A stretch of 64,000 bases of DNA from the NCBI GenBank assembly GCA_963576725.1, contig OY755236.1, positions 66,992,379-67,056,378 of the forward strand. The letters run 5' to 3'. Below the pieces are notes generated by a model. It did not search any database, was not told where the DNA came from, and saw only the letters and a program-made list of their open reading frames with translations. The position numbers and the translations under genes are program-made. This DNA comes from Azorinus chamasolen (Eukaryota; Mollusca; Bivalvia; Cardiida; Solecurtidae). This document shows positions 12,501 to 25,800 of the stretch, in pieces. Within the stretch, counting starts at the first letter, position 1. Every line of letters starts with the position of its first letter.

Positions 12501-13030
12501 CACACTGTGCAACACATATTTCAATGGCATTGATTGGCAATGGGAGTATATGTCACCTACTGTGACACATTTCTTGTTTTTTGTTGTGTGTGAAACTTTG
12601 TCCACTTGATGTTGTTTCCATATCCTCAGAGATTTACTGGAATGTAGGCATTTAAGATCGATGGGACGTGCTGTAACCACACATTCAGGTAGATAATGTC
12701 GCACTCTTCCTTCAATTCCAAAGTTATTGTATTTATAATGTTGGATACATAATAACCAAAACTGGTAGATGTGTAAGACGTAATTTTCATTGTTCAGTAT
12801 TTGACATACAGGAGTTACTAGTGGATTTGCGATCGTGGCTGCCGAGCGGGGTATTTATCACCTTTTGTGATAGTAGCAGTTAATATTTAACCCTAATACT
12901 GCTTATCATGATCAGTTATTCAATTACATACAGGGTCAACTCAGAGTAACTCTGCGTCTCATCAGGATCTACGCTGTTTGACATTCCGTCAATAATATCG
13001 CAAAACCTTGGACGGATCTGAAGAAATTAA
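12501..13030. other. Unassigned DNA with a Fam-D trace
   Basis: CATCAGGATCTACGCTGTTT at 12960 looks like a decayed Fam-D arm. No gene seen. Confidence 0.35.
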
Positions 13031-13217
13031 CTCTGTACTCCATGAATACGCCTGTTTTACGCCTTTGCAAACAATGACCCAGATCAGACGGCTCCTATGG
13101 TCTGCTCTGTTTGCTTATGAAATAATATAGATAAGATTCTAGAGTTTCTGCCATGGACAAAAAAGCCTTTGTTCGTAGTGCCATTGTAATGATGTAGTTA
13201 ATTAATATTCATATATT
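13031..13217. mobile_element. Fam-A MITE, truncated by Fam-B
   Basis: Contains TACGCCTTTGCAAACAATGA, a shortened hairpin (CAGATCAGACGGCTCCTATG) and the right arm AGTTTCTGCCATGGAC; it stops at 13217, where Fam-B sequence begins. Confidence 0.6.
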
Positions 13218-13382
13218 CATAAGTATTTCGCTGTGTAATCACTGCTGTGAAGTGCACTGGTTGCACAATCAATTTGTAAATAGTGCAGACCCTGGTGAGA
13301 CAGCTCCTGCAGGAGCTGTCTCATCTGGGTCTACACTATTTACATGTATGTATATTGACATGAATAGTAAGCGAAGGGTTAA
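13218..13382 (-). mobile_element. Fam-B MITE, 5'-truncated copy
   Basis: Runs from AAGTATTTCGCTGTGTAATC through the hairpin GACAGCTCCTGCAGGAGCTG to the end AGTAAGCGAAGGGTTAA. Confidence 0.75.
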
Positions 13383-13590
13383 TATTCATGTTAGAAATAA
13401 TTAAATTACCAATATTTAGTAGCTGATTTTTTATAATAGCAAATGTACACAAGAATGTTTTGATATTAGAAGAAACAGCATAGTGAGATCTATTATAAGT
13501 TCATAAGCAAACAGAGCAGACCCAGATCAGACGACTCTTACAGGATCCGGGTTTTATCTATTTGCAAATGCGTTAAAAGGCGTTAACATT
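13383..13590 (-). mobile_element. Fam-A MITE, opposite orientation
   Basis: Contains AATATTCATGTTAGAAATAA, TTAGTAGCTGATTTTTTATA, AAGCAAACAGAGCAGACC and ends TTTGCAAATGCGTTAAAAGG. With the two preceding entries this forms an A-B-A cluster. Confidence 0.65.
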
Positions 13591-14309
13591 TTATATTAAG
13601 GAAATGGTTAGTGTCGTTAAGACAACTCTAACAGTATATATATCTTTCTCCGAAGTTTCCTTCACTGACACTTCATAAACACGATCTCGTCACCGTTAGT
13701 ACTACATGTTAACTTGCACAGTCACGAACCCACTTATTTAGATCACGTATGGCCATAAGGTTCAGTACTGAACGTTTGCCATTAGTGTAGAAGACAATAT
13801 GCACAGCACGGGTCCACGAATCCGAACATTCAAAACAAGTATTATTATCTGACTTTAAGCATGAATGATAGTCACGTAGAAAGCTCTGTCGGGAGTTTTC
13901 TGCACGATTGTACAACTACTTTAAGCAGTCACCTGTCTAGAAGTCTCAATTCTTCTTTACTTAAAGTTCGGATTACCGTGGTTTTACTGTATGTTGATAG
14001 CACTCTCCGTCCGTAAGGCGTGGAACGAACTGTACCTTTTGTGACACCGGTCCGGACCCATAATTGGATGGATTTAAGAAAGTGAAAGAATCGTTTTTAA
14101 ACATCATGAAATTAAGTGATAAGTCAAACTAGGGATACCAGCGAGGCATTTCTTTGTTTACTTCACGCTAATTAATTTGGTAATATAAGGTAATTGATGA
14201 TATATATTATACGTTTGCGCTCTCGAGTATCTGATTAATCTGATGTTGAGTAGAACTCAAAATCTGACGGACAAGATGTTTGAGAAATGACCCATATTCA
14301 AGCAAAAAA
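13591..14309. other. Unassigned DNA with a small Fam-E piece
   Basis: CTTTAAGCAGTCACCTGTCT at 13919 followed by GTGGTTTTACTGTA at 13979 is a Fam-E right arm. No gene seen. Confidence 0.4.
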
Positions 14310-14369
14310 TGTTTATAACCGAGTGATCTGACACAGTGGAGTCTCCCTAAGGCAGCCACGTGATTCAAT

Positions 14370-14545
14370 GATAAATACGTCTTTAGAAGTAGGTGGTTGC
14401 TTAATGCATGGCAATAATAATGCAGAAATCTCATATAGGAGCTTTCTGCATAATTCTCGTTCTGCTTAAAGCTACCACCCGTTTTAAAAATCCAGAATTA
14501 GATATGTTATGAGTGGTCATTTTACAGAGACTTTATAGTACGCCC
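14370..14545. mobile_element. Fam-E MITE, partial
   Basis: Arms GTAGGTGGTTGCTTAATGCA and TCTGCTTAAAGCTACCACCC surround TCATATAGGAGCTTTCTGCA; the outer right arm reads AGTGGTCATTTTACAGAGAC. Confidence 0.6.
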
Positions 14546-14879
14546 AAACGTATTACATACTGCGACTGTTGGTGAAATTAAAAACAGTTTTATTCAAAAT
14601 GTTTTAACTACATGCATGCATGTATACATATATGATTGTTATATGTATATCCGAATATATGTTACTAAATGTATACGTGTATATTGTTATATTTATACAC
14701 GATTATATATTACTATAGGTAAGTATGTATATTTATTATATGTATGTACGAGTATATAAGTATGACACGTTTGAAAGGGACACTTTTAATTGTATTATGT
14801 AATGTAATATAATACATAGTTCATCTATGAATAGATCTATAAATAGACCTGAATAGGTTCAACGCATAAATCTTTAAAA
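14546..14879. repeat. AT-rich low-complexity stretch
   Basis: Repeated TATATGTATA/TTGTTATAT motifs form an irregular, roughly 50-bp periodic pattern at 14625-14770. Confidence 0.4.
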
Positions 14880-15002
14880 CCAAGCTGTTGCTTAATGCAG
14901 GTCAAAAGTACGTTTGATCTGCATTAAGCTACGTCATTCCCTACAGACCCATGGTTAGACCTCTTTTTGATGGCTGATTAAGACAGGTTTTACCGTATAG
15001 TT
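14880..15002. mobile_element. Fam-E MITE, shortened variant
   Basis: AGCTGTTGCTTAATGCAGGT and ATCTGCATTAAGCTACGTCA form the arms; the right end reads TTAAGACAGGTTTTACCGTA. Confidence 0.55.
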
Positions 15003-15430
15003 TTACTGTCTGTACTATAAGATCGCGTTGTCCCTATTTGCACTAAACGTAAACTTTTATGACATTTCATTATACCTCCGTGTCACGAACAACATCTAGG
15101 TCAGTACCAGGGTCTGCATTCGTTGTCATCAAAATCATTTGCAGCAATGTGGTTCACTGGTTTGTTTCAATAATATTTGGAAAGGAGTGGTAGTTATGAT
15201 TATTTAACGGGCTAAGGGTTAAACATTCAAAATTAATACGAAAGTAACTATATGACAGGTTTATTTCGTTCCCAAAAGTAGTTCCCGTACGTATTTCCTT
15301 TATTGAATGTATGGAAACTACAACTAAACCAATGGAAACTAGATTTGAAACTAAATGGGATTAATATTCCTCTCACAAACGCTTGTGAAACTACGGGACC
15401 TTTAGAATAATCAAGGGGTCATAACCCCGT
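15003..15430. other. Unassigned intergenic DNA
   Basis: No supported feature. Confidence 0.35.
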
Positions 15431-15479
15431 AAAAATTCATCCAAAAGTGTAACAATATGGTCTTCTTGGGTAAATTATC

Positions 15480-15631
15480 CTATTGATTATGAAGCTTCCC
15501 ATAAGGTTTCGATGTAAGCCGGTCAGTAGCTGCTGAGAAATAGTGCGGACAAGAAACGAACAAAATGACCGACCGACTGACCAACAGGCGGACAAACTCA
15601 CCGACGGGCCGATTTGGTGATTAACATATCC

Positions 15632-15670
<39 letters not shown>

Positions 15671-15692
15671 ACGCACACACACACAAACACAA
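15480..15692 (+). mobile_element. Composite-element tail and CA microsatellite
   Basis: CCGGTCAGTAGCTGCTGAGA and AATAGTGCGGACAAGAAACG are followed by a GACCGACCGACTGACC microsatellite and a CCCCCA(CA)n run at 15632-15690. A related tail (GTCAGTAGTTGTTGAGAAAT, then AGTGCGGACAGGAAAA) is at 41990-42115. Confidence 0.65.
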
Positions 15693-15814
15693 TTATTGAT
15701 TCAACTCTTTCTGTCTGTACCAAAGAACCAAAATATTCCTTACAATTAATGTTCCAATATGAAAAGTCTTATGAATATTCAGATTTCATATATGTATATC
15801 AAAGACAGTGTTTG

Positions 15815-16037
15815 TTAACATATTCCCTCATATTGCCGCCCTTTTACGCCTCTGTAAACTCAGTTTTTGAAACCATTGTGATAAATAGAGCATTTGTCCC
15901 ATATTAGAAAATGCTCTACTCTCAATGGTTTCAAAATAACACAAGTCTAAACTTTATCGTTTTGCTAGTAAATGCCCCTTTTCGGTAGGTTTATTCAAAG
16001 AGGTTGTGTCTAAAATAGCCTATGAGGGAATGGATAA
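15815..16037 (-). mobile_element. Fam-C TTAA MITE
   Basis: Left end TTAACATATTCCCTCATA. Internal arms are AAACCATTGTGATAAATAGA and its diverged complement CTCTCAATGGTTTCAAAA. The right part reads CCTATGAGGGAATGGATAA, a decayed TTAA end. Confidence 0.75.
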
Positions 16038-16139
16038 AATCAACTAATTTTCTGAAAAAATCAATAAAATATGGGAGTCTTTAAAACGGTTGCTGCTTCG
16101 ATTAGATTACGTTGTTTTATTAAACTCTGTCTGTTAAGC

Positions 16140-16245
16140 ACGCCCTGACTAGCAATTGCAAACAGCTTGGATCCAGACGAGACGCATGGTGAATTGCCCA
16201 CCAGGATCCAAGTTGTTTGAAAATGGTTAATAGTGTCTCAAATGT
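16140..16245. mobile_element. Fam-D fragment
   Basis: AACAGCTTGGATCCAGACGA ... CCAGGATCCAAGTTGTTTGA are the two arms of a decayed Fam-D hairpin. Confidence 0.5.
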
Positions 16246-16454
16246 TTTAACAAATCGAAAGTAAATTATTGTATTAGATCAGAGTTTGAGCAGACACACT
16301 GTTTTAAGCAAGCTTGAGGTAAATAGCCTTCTTCATTACATTTGTCCCACCTTGACATGTAATTAGTTTCATTAACAATTAGACATCGTTTCGGTTTTGT
16401 GGAATTTTACTACATCTATATCCAATTGTGTTGCTTGCAGCTTAACCACAGAAT

Positions 16455-16835
16455 ATGGAGACAAAAACAACCCCGGATCAGATCATCCGAGATCTTGGCG
16501 GATGTGGACGGTTCCAGATGCGAATCAACATTATAACCCATATTATGAAAACCCTTATCTGCTGGAGCGTAATGAGTATGATCATTCTATCCAGGACGCC
16601 TCCATGGTGGTGCGATGACCCAAGCATCACTAACACAACGGTAGGCGATCGTGTATATGCGGTGTACGACGGACGGCCTGTTACAACAAATATCTCAGGT
16701 ATGGAATTACTTGACACAGCCAGTGGTACTCTTGGAACGAATGTCTCTTCACGAAACTTGTTCAAGTCATGTCTTACAAATGACGGGACTACGTGCAACA
16801 GATACCGCTATGACGGAAATTCTATCGTCACTGAG
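16455..16835 (+). CDS. SLC22 gene, coding exon 1 (residues 1-127)
   Basis: ATG at 16455 is chosen because the frame has a stop (TAA at 16443) just upstream, still inside the exon, and because METKTTPDQIIRDLGGCGRF fits SLC22 N-termini. A splice acceptor (GTGTTGCTTGCAG) ends at 16440, so the exon probably begins at 16441 and a 5' untranslated exon lies upstream. The donor is CTGAG|GTAAGC, phase 0. Encodes TM1 and the large glycosylated loop. Confidence 0.9.
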
Positions 16836-19800
16836 GTAAGCATGAATTCGCGTTTATTTGACGATTTCACTTCTCTATCAGCACTCACTAAACCATTGTT
16901 TATACAATTGGGTGCTGATGGATGCCAATTACCTGAAATGAAGACAATACAGCCTGATGATAATGTTTTATGCTCGTAACGAAATACAACAATTACAAAT
17001 ATACGTAGACCATAGGGCATAGTCTCGATACTCGTAATATAATTCTAAGTACTTAACAACCAACCAAAATACCCCGCCTCTCACCACTGCGGGCAAACTG
17101 GTGCACTCTTTAACGTCCGGGCAATATGTGAGATGATGCAGTGGTTTGCCGTCTGTGTAATATGTGAGAGAGTAACGTAGTTTACTGTCAAGGCAATATG
17201 TGAGAGGACACAGGTTTACCGTCTAGGCAATGTGTGAGAGGACACAGTGGTTCAATGTCTCTGCAATATGTGAGGGCAATATGCGAGAGGGCACAGTGGT
17301 TTACTGTCAGGGTAATTTTCGAGAGGGCACAGTGGTTTACTGTCAGGGCAACATGTGAGAGGGCACAGTGGATTACTGTGGAGACAATATGTGAGAGGGC
17401 ACAGTAGTTTACCGTCTAGGCAATATGAGAAAGGGCACAGTGTTTTACCGTCTAGGTAATATATGAGAGGACACAGGTGTTCAATGTCTCAGCAAAATGT
17501 GAGGGAATAGTGGTTTACCGCCTGGGCAATATGTGAGAGGACACGGTGCTTTATTGTCTGAGCAATATGAGAGGGCGCAGTGGTTACCATCTGTGCAATA
17601 TGTGAGAGGAAACAGTGGTTTACTGTCTGGGCAATATGAGAGGGCGCAATGGTTACCGTCTGGGCAATATGTGAGAGGAAACAGTTGTTTAACGTCTTTG
17701 CAATATGCGAGAAGGCATGGTGATTTACCGTTTGGACAAAATGTGAGAGAGGACACAGTGGTTAAGTGTCTCTGTGTGTGTGGTGGGGGGGGGGGGGGGG
17801 GCTCCAGACACTCCGGTTTCCTTCCATATGGAACAACGACATGCATAGGCCCTCGTCATAGATCGAGAGTGATTTATTTAAGTCGTAATTATTTATTTTA
17901 ACATCGATTTAAAACAAATGACGTTCAAATTTGATTAACTATTATAGTGTACTGTTGTTTTATTTGAATCAATGAACATACTATTAGTGTAAAATATGGC
18001 TATGTGGTTTAGGAAACTATGCATACACGGAACAAAGCACGGTTACTATATCCTTAAAGTATTACTAATATGACCACTCCAAAGTTTAATTCTGGACTTT
18101 TAAAACAGATGGTAGCTTAACCCTTTCCTACATATAAACGCGTACCATGCCTTTGCAAACAGAGTGCATCTTTTCCATGTCATTATTTCTTACGTGAATA
18201 TTCAAGAGGGAGGGTTAATGCAGGACAAAAATAATGAAAGCGCCTTTAGGAGCTTTTTTGCTTTACGATTGGCAATACAAAAAAAGAAATCATCGGCTTT
18301 AGCAGACTCCTATGTAAACTAAATTATGTGGTCATTAGAAAGGCTTTACTGTATAATTATATCTCTTTCAGTTTGACCTAGTTTGTGAGAATGCCTTCGT
18401 ACCTAGTTCGGTCATGTCCATACAGATTGCTGGATCACTCGCTGGCAACCTGCTCACGGGTCAAATATCCGATCTTATGGGACGCAAATTACCCTTCTTT
18501 GGGTCTGTGACATTGATCATAATCTTCAACCTTGTTGGATACTTCTCCTCGCATTGGACCATGTTTGCAGCCTCGAGGTTCTTTGTGGGTTTTGGAGCCA
18601 GTGCGTTTATGACGACCAAGTACAGTCTGCTGAGTGAATTTTCATTGGCACAGCACCGTGCTTGGATCATTGGCTTCCCCTCCTGGCCTATAGAGGCAGC
18701 ACTATTTGCCGGTGTAGCATGGTTGTTGCAGAAATGGAGATACATCCAGCTGGTTAATACACTGATTGGATTACCATTCTTATTGGTCTGGTGGTATGGG
18801 TTCTTTTTTAATTAAAGCGATAGTCCCTACTTGCAACGTGTTTTAAAAACGCTAAACAATTACATAAATTGTTCGACCAAATAGAACAAAAATTATAAGT
18901 TTCGATAAAAACGTTGTTTTTTGTATCAAAGGGGCATATTTGGATATAAGTTCAAATTGACAATCTTCATAATAATGATTGAATAATGAATGAACGTAAG
19001 AAATACCAAGTTTTATTATATTGTTGAGAATATGCGTACATTGTAGGGACTTCCTCTTTGATATAAAATAAAGATACAGTTAAGGTCGCCCCTGGCATTA
19101 CAAATACAGTCTAATTTTGAGAACTCGGATGCTTGCGGACCGCATATAAAATCCGAATTATCGCATGTTCCGAGTAATTGTATATTCACCTCACAGGTCG
19201 GCCATGACTTGTCTGTCGTAATTTTCGATGTACCTTTACTTCAAGCATGCCCGTTCAAAAGAAATTGTTCTGTTGTAAAAGTGGATACCCTATAAAATGC
19301 AGAACGCTCCTCCTAAAAGAGTAATCCGACCAGGGTCTTCTTCTCTGTTTGCTTATGGAATAGATCTGATCCTACATTTTAGAAACAAAACATTCCTTTG
19401 AAAATGTTTCATTATAAATATTAAGTTAATGAATGTCCATGAAGTGCTTTTTGCCATGCTTATAATGTTCACTCTATAAGGTTAACTCTTATCCTGCTGC
19501 GATAAAATAATTTCTGATCAAATTTGGAATACGGTGCTATTTGGACTACCTCCGAGTTGATCAAGCTTTTATACGGTGCTATTTGGACTACCTCCGAATT
19601 GATGAAGCTTTGATACGGTGCTATTTGGACTACCTCCGAATTGATCAAGCTTTTATACGGTGCTATTTGGACTACCTTCGAGTTGATCAAGCTTTTATAC
19701 GGTGCTATTTGGACTACCTCCGAGTTGATCGAGCTTTTATACGGTGCTATTTGGACTACATCCGAATTGATCAAGCTTTTAAGAAACTATTGACCGAGTA

Positions 19801-22800
19801 TCAAACACTTTGGATCCTGATGAGACACAGAGTTACTCGGCGTCTCAACTGGAGGCAAATTGTTTGAAATCAAACGCAAAGAGAGCAATAAGAGTTTATA
19901 TATATATATATATAGTTTAGTGTATGTACATGTACATCTTTTGGTTTGTTTGTTTACACATTATGAGCAATTACAAAAGTAAAGAACTTCTATAGCACTA
20001 ATCGAACGATGCTTTCATATCTGTCTTGTAGACAGATGGTAGTTTTAGCCTTAAAGTCTTGAGCATTACTCTCTCTCTCTGCAGGTTCATGGTTGATAGT
20101 GCTGATAGTGATCCCATATGAGCTTTCTGATCAGGATCTACTCTATTTGCTTATGCAACTATAGTTTCTGTCATGGTCAGTTCGATTTACAAAATACCAT
20201 TACAAAGATTAAGCAAATTGATATTCATTAGTAACTATAGATTGGTTGAAAACGTTGAGCAGGTGATACTTATTCAATTATGTTCACACCTTGTTTTAGG
20301 TGTATACCAGAGAGTTTTAGGTGGTATTTGGCCCACGACAAGCAAGAAAAGGCACATAAAGTGCTCAGCAAGGTTGCACATGTCAACAAGAAGCCTATCA
20401 TACCATTGAAAGAATTGAACAATATTAATCTGTCAGACACCAAAGAAGAAGAAGGCCGGAAGTACACCGTCATTGACATCTTTAGATCCAGACACCTCAT
20501 CAAGCTCACACTGCTGTTGTCAATTAACTGGTAATGATCAATTAATTGGAGAATTCCAATTCAAATATTATGTACTTGTTATTGGTAATAATAGACTTAG
20601 CTGTGACTAAGCATGTTACCGTCAGCCATTCTATTTACACCAAAATATGCTGTTTGGTATTATTCGCAGAGTAATATAGTCTTTGTATCTTCTCCAAAGA
20701 CGACAAGTGCGTCCTGTAATAGCCGTCTGGTAAGGATGCTTTGTCTAATAAATAATATAGATCTTACCCTACAGTTTGTGCCAAGGTGAACAGGTCCTTA
20801 TTTATAATATAAGTAAAACCTCTCTATAACGGCCATTAAATTACATCACATATTTTGTGTTAAAGGCAGGTGGTTGCTTAAAGCAAGGTGAAACTAAAAC
20901 AGAACGCTCCTACTGTTTCCAGTTAATATTCATACAGTCATGTTACATGATCATTGATAAAGCAAAGGGTTAAATGTTAAATATTCAATGATATTGAAAC
21001 GTAATTTGGAAAACAAAACAAACATGCTAGAAATTGAAGAGTTATAACCGATTGTAATAGGCAAGGTATGAAATGTGACACTGTGACATATTGCTAAATT
21101 AGTTTGTGTTTCGTTACAGATTAGGTTAGTTATTTCAAATTAAAGGGTATTAGGCCAGGCATGAAAGGTGATGTTGTGACATGTTACTAGATCACCTTGT
21201 GTTTCGTTAATAGGTTAGGTCTTGGGTTTGCCAGCTACGGAATCAGCTTTGGAATTCAGGCCTTGTCAGGAAGTATATACATGAACTTCTTCCTGTTTTC
21301 CATTGTTGGCATACCGTCCAAAGCTATCGCCATAGGCCTAGAAAACTGGTAAGACCTTACAGTAATGTTTGATGAAATGTTTCAACCCTGTACAGTACTT
21401 GTTTGATTGCTATATACAAAACAAATCAGAATATTAAATAAGTTGACGAAAGGTCGAAATACTCTTTCGCTGTCAATGGAGATTATGTGATTACCTGTGC
21501 AAGCAGTTTGGGTCCATATGAGACGCCTAGTAAAACAAAAATTAATAAATAACAAAAGTAGTTTGTATATATTGTCAACTTTTCCCTATATGTACTTACA
21601 ATCTTGAGTTAAACAAGAAATAATTACAAAATATTGTTTTGTAGAGATTTGCCATCTATTCACTGTGTGTACATAACCATCTTGATTTAGCCTGCTCCTT
21701 TCAATGAGAAAAATGAGTACACTGTAGCTAGTGGTAGACAGCTTGCATTTGCTTAAATAAGTCTGATTACATATTTCTACCATTACCAAAATAAATTGAT
21801 TTCATACGCCATTACAGTAAAACCTCTCTATAACGACCACTAATTACATCAAGTATTTTGTGTTAAAGGTAGGTGGGTGCTTAAAGCAAGGTGAAAGTAA
21901 AACAGTTTTACTTTCACATTGCTTTAAGCAAACGCCTGCCCAAAATACCAACTAATTAACGCAATTTAGTGGTCGTTATAGAGAGGTTTTACTGTGTATA
22001 TATATATTGGGAGTAAAATGTACAGTCGGCTGAGCGGTCATTCGGACTGAAAGTAGACTATAACTAGGTACTTTACTTTACTTTATACAAATAAATATTT
22101 ATGTTGCCATTTTGTCTTACATGAATACAGTAGAACCTTTCTTAAGCGGCTATTCATCTATTGAACATTCGGGTCTTAAAAGGCAGGTTTTGCTTCATGC
22201 AGGGTACAAGTAATGCATAGCTATCTGCATTAGTTTTGGTCTGCTTTAAGCTACCACCTGTCCTACAGACAAATATCTGAACATATTTTGATGGCCACTT
22301 AAGACAGGTTCTACTGTATTCATAGGGTGAATGGTTAGATATATATCTTTTCCATTTCATCTTAAAACCCAGTTCCTCCATCCATCATAATGAGAAGATA
22401 CGTACTTCCCATTTATTGTAAATAGCGTTAAGGACCGAAATGGTATTAGAACACACAATGCCCTGATTCGCATTGGTTGGAACCTTTCATAAATATTGTA
22501 AGATCCGTATTCTATAATAAGGACCACGCTTTATGATATAGTTACAATTTTTCACTTTAAGTTATCCGATTGTTGTTATACAATTTTATTTCCATACTCT
22601 TTTGAAGCATCGGTAGGAGAAACACTGCTATTCTCTGTTACTTTGTCACGGCACTGGGAGGATTCGTAGCTGGGATCGTTACTTATATTGGCAAGTATAT
22701 GACTTTGTCGTCAAGAATATGCAATAACTAATACTCACTCGTAATGATGACACACTCAATTATGCATTATCTCTTGGCTGCATATTAATGATACATATAA

Positions 22801-25800
22801 TTAAGCACAAAATAGGATGAGATAATACCCAAATGTAAACGATGTCTACTCAAATTTGAATCTGGTGTAATTCTGAATACTTCCGATTCGAGCAAGCTTT
22901 TGAGAAACTTGACCAAGGTCCAATGTTATAAAACTTCTGAGTCTGAAATCATTCTCAAGTATCTGATTTGTCAGATGCTTGAGAATGATCTCAGACTCAA
23001 GCAAAATGTTTTATAACCTCGGGGCCAAGTGTCAAACAGGTTGGACTCTAATGGGACGTCAAGTTACTCCGTGTCTCATTTGTACCCAACCTGTTGCAAA
23101 TGTGAGTAAAGGTTGTCGCGAATAAATGTATAAGCCTCACTATCAGACAAACGGACAAATCAATACATGTAGTTCTACTTTACTGAAACAGAAAAAGGGC
23201 ATTCATGATAATTGAATTTAGAAATCAACAGCTATGCTAGTCAATGCACTTGAGACCATCATTTACTCTCTTAAATTGTATGTACATGTATACATATAGT
23301 GTATATAATTTTTGCAGACACGCCATACCAGGGAGCGCTGATAAACGGATTTGCTCTGCTGGCCAACATTGGCACAACTACGGCATGGGGACCCATACAG
23401 ACAATGACGATTGAACTATATCCGACCGTAATACGGTAATATATTACTACGATTATTACACATCACACCTTTGGTTTGCCGTAACTAAATAAATGTTATG
23501 TGCTTATTTTGAACATTGTGATTAAACATTTATTGAACAACTCCATAAAGGAATGAAACAGAAACCCTGGATAATGCAGAAAAAGTAATATAGATAAATG
23601 GGAATAGATAAAATGGGAAATTATATAATGGGGAATAGATAAGATGCTTATCCACCTAACCCTATGTTGTAACCAGTCTTTAGAATCGTATCAAAGAGGC
23701 GGATCTAAAAGCTGATCACAACACACAGCTGTGATCACAGCTGTGATCACAACACAGTTTGGTGGAGAAATGTCTATCACAACACACAGCCTAGGGTTTG
23801 GTGGAGAAATGTTTATCACAACACACAGCATAGGGTTTGGTGGAGAAATGTCTATCACAACACACAGCATAGTGTTTGGTGGAGAAATGTCTATCACAAC
23901 ACACAGTCTAGGGTTTGGTGGAGAAATGTCTATCACAACACACAGCATAGGGTTTGGTGGAGAAATGTCTATCATAACACACAGCATAGGGTTTGGTGGA
24001 GAAATATCTATCACAACACACACACAGCCTAGGGTTTGGTGGAGAAATGTCTATCACAACACACAGCCTAGGGTATGGTGGAGAAATGTCTCTTCTAGTA
24101 CATGAATACGCGTCTTCTTTATCAATGGCTCTGATAACTCATTCTCTCCTAGGCTATTTTTAGACTAACCTCTTTGAATAAATCTACCGAAAAGGACCAT
24201 TAACTGTAGAAAAGGAGAGTTTTAGATGTGGGTAGTCTTGAAATCATTGTGATAAATAGAGCATTTGCTCCTATGGATCTAAATGGTTTCAAAATGTGAA
24301 TTTTATAGAGGCGCAAAAATGCGTCACTAGGGGATAATGTGTTAAAGCAAATACACAATCAAGCAATCCTTGTGAAATTAGTTATTTTTAGTGTTAGTGT
24401 TAGAAGGAAAATGTACAGTAAATCTTTCCTAACGCGATCACTGTCGAAATCTGGGTGGTTGCTTAATGCAGGGTGGACATTATTATTTTCGCCCCAAATT
24501 AAGCAACCATCTGTTTTAAAGTCATCCATGTTTATTCACTACAAATGTGGTCGCTTTATATAAATTGTATTATGTAGATTGTTACTTTATATGTATAAAC
24601 GGTAAACCAGTATCCCAAATAAACTGGTTTAGTGTTAAGCAATTTCCTTTTAATTTCATTGTAGATTTCGTATATGATACTAATACTGTCAGTAAGCAAA
24701 CATTTAATGTAATATGTTAGATATATATGACTGTGGTCACTCAGAGTCATGTAAAGTCACCTGGTCGAATAAACAAGTTAGTTTAACATATGTCTGTTCT
24801 ATTGCATATCTGTACAAACATTTGACTTGTTTTTCAAAAGTTTCATGTTTAAGATTATTCTTATTTTAAATCATTTGATATACATGTATGCCTTTTACTG
24901 GCTCCATTAGAAATCAGCTGTTAAGCTAAAGGGTTATACACAGGTTCCATGTATCCTTCATTACATATTAGATAGGTCAAAGGTGTTAATGATGTAAAAG
25001 TATTCTGCCTGGATGAAAGTTTCCGTCCTAAATGTTTGTATTTTTATAACTGGTTGCTCATTTTATATGGAGAATAAGATGTGCGTTTTGAAAACTTTGT
25101 ATATTACTGAAATGCAATGTGGTCGGACCTGAATATACATGTATCAATAAACAATTTGTAAGATATCAAACATCTATAATATCCAAGAACACAGAGGTCC
25201 AGATAAGATGCGTAAATTAAAACATTTTCAAGAATATTCCATATTTCTCCACCAAACTCCATGTTTTGTGATAACTCTTTAGAATCGTCTCGAAGATATA
25301 GTGTTTGGTGGAATGACGATTTTAGTATGTGAGTACGCATATTTATCTGTTGCTCTGGACAAATGCTTAACCTTTAATTCTATAAATAATTAAATATTCA
25401 TGAAAGAAACTAGAACTATCACTAAAGGTAATGAATACCCCCGCATGGCAGCATTGACTGCAAATCCAAGTGTGTGACACCAACTGCCCATGTAACAGGA
25501 CCAAGTGACAAACATACTCAAAGTTCAAGTGGATAAAAGACTGTAATGTCTGCCACTAAAATACAACTAACTGGGAAAATTGTGTCTTGCACAATCATAT
25601 ACTATTCGTGTTTAATATGTATGGCAAGTATCCATTCAATAAGTTTTAAAATAAACCAACTCCCCATGTTTCATGTAAAAATGACTAAAAATATTTAAAG
25701 ATCAGGAGGGGGGGTAATTCTGCAATAGCCAGCCATAAACACACGAAGTTTGTGTCTTGCACATCTACCATTTGTGGTTATTATGTATACCAAATATAAA

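Noticed and set aside
16478..16798. 106-codon - strand open frame
   Set aside because: It is the shadow of SLC22 exon 1.
18461..18745. 94-codon - strand open frame
   Set aside because: Antisense of SLC22 exon 2.
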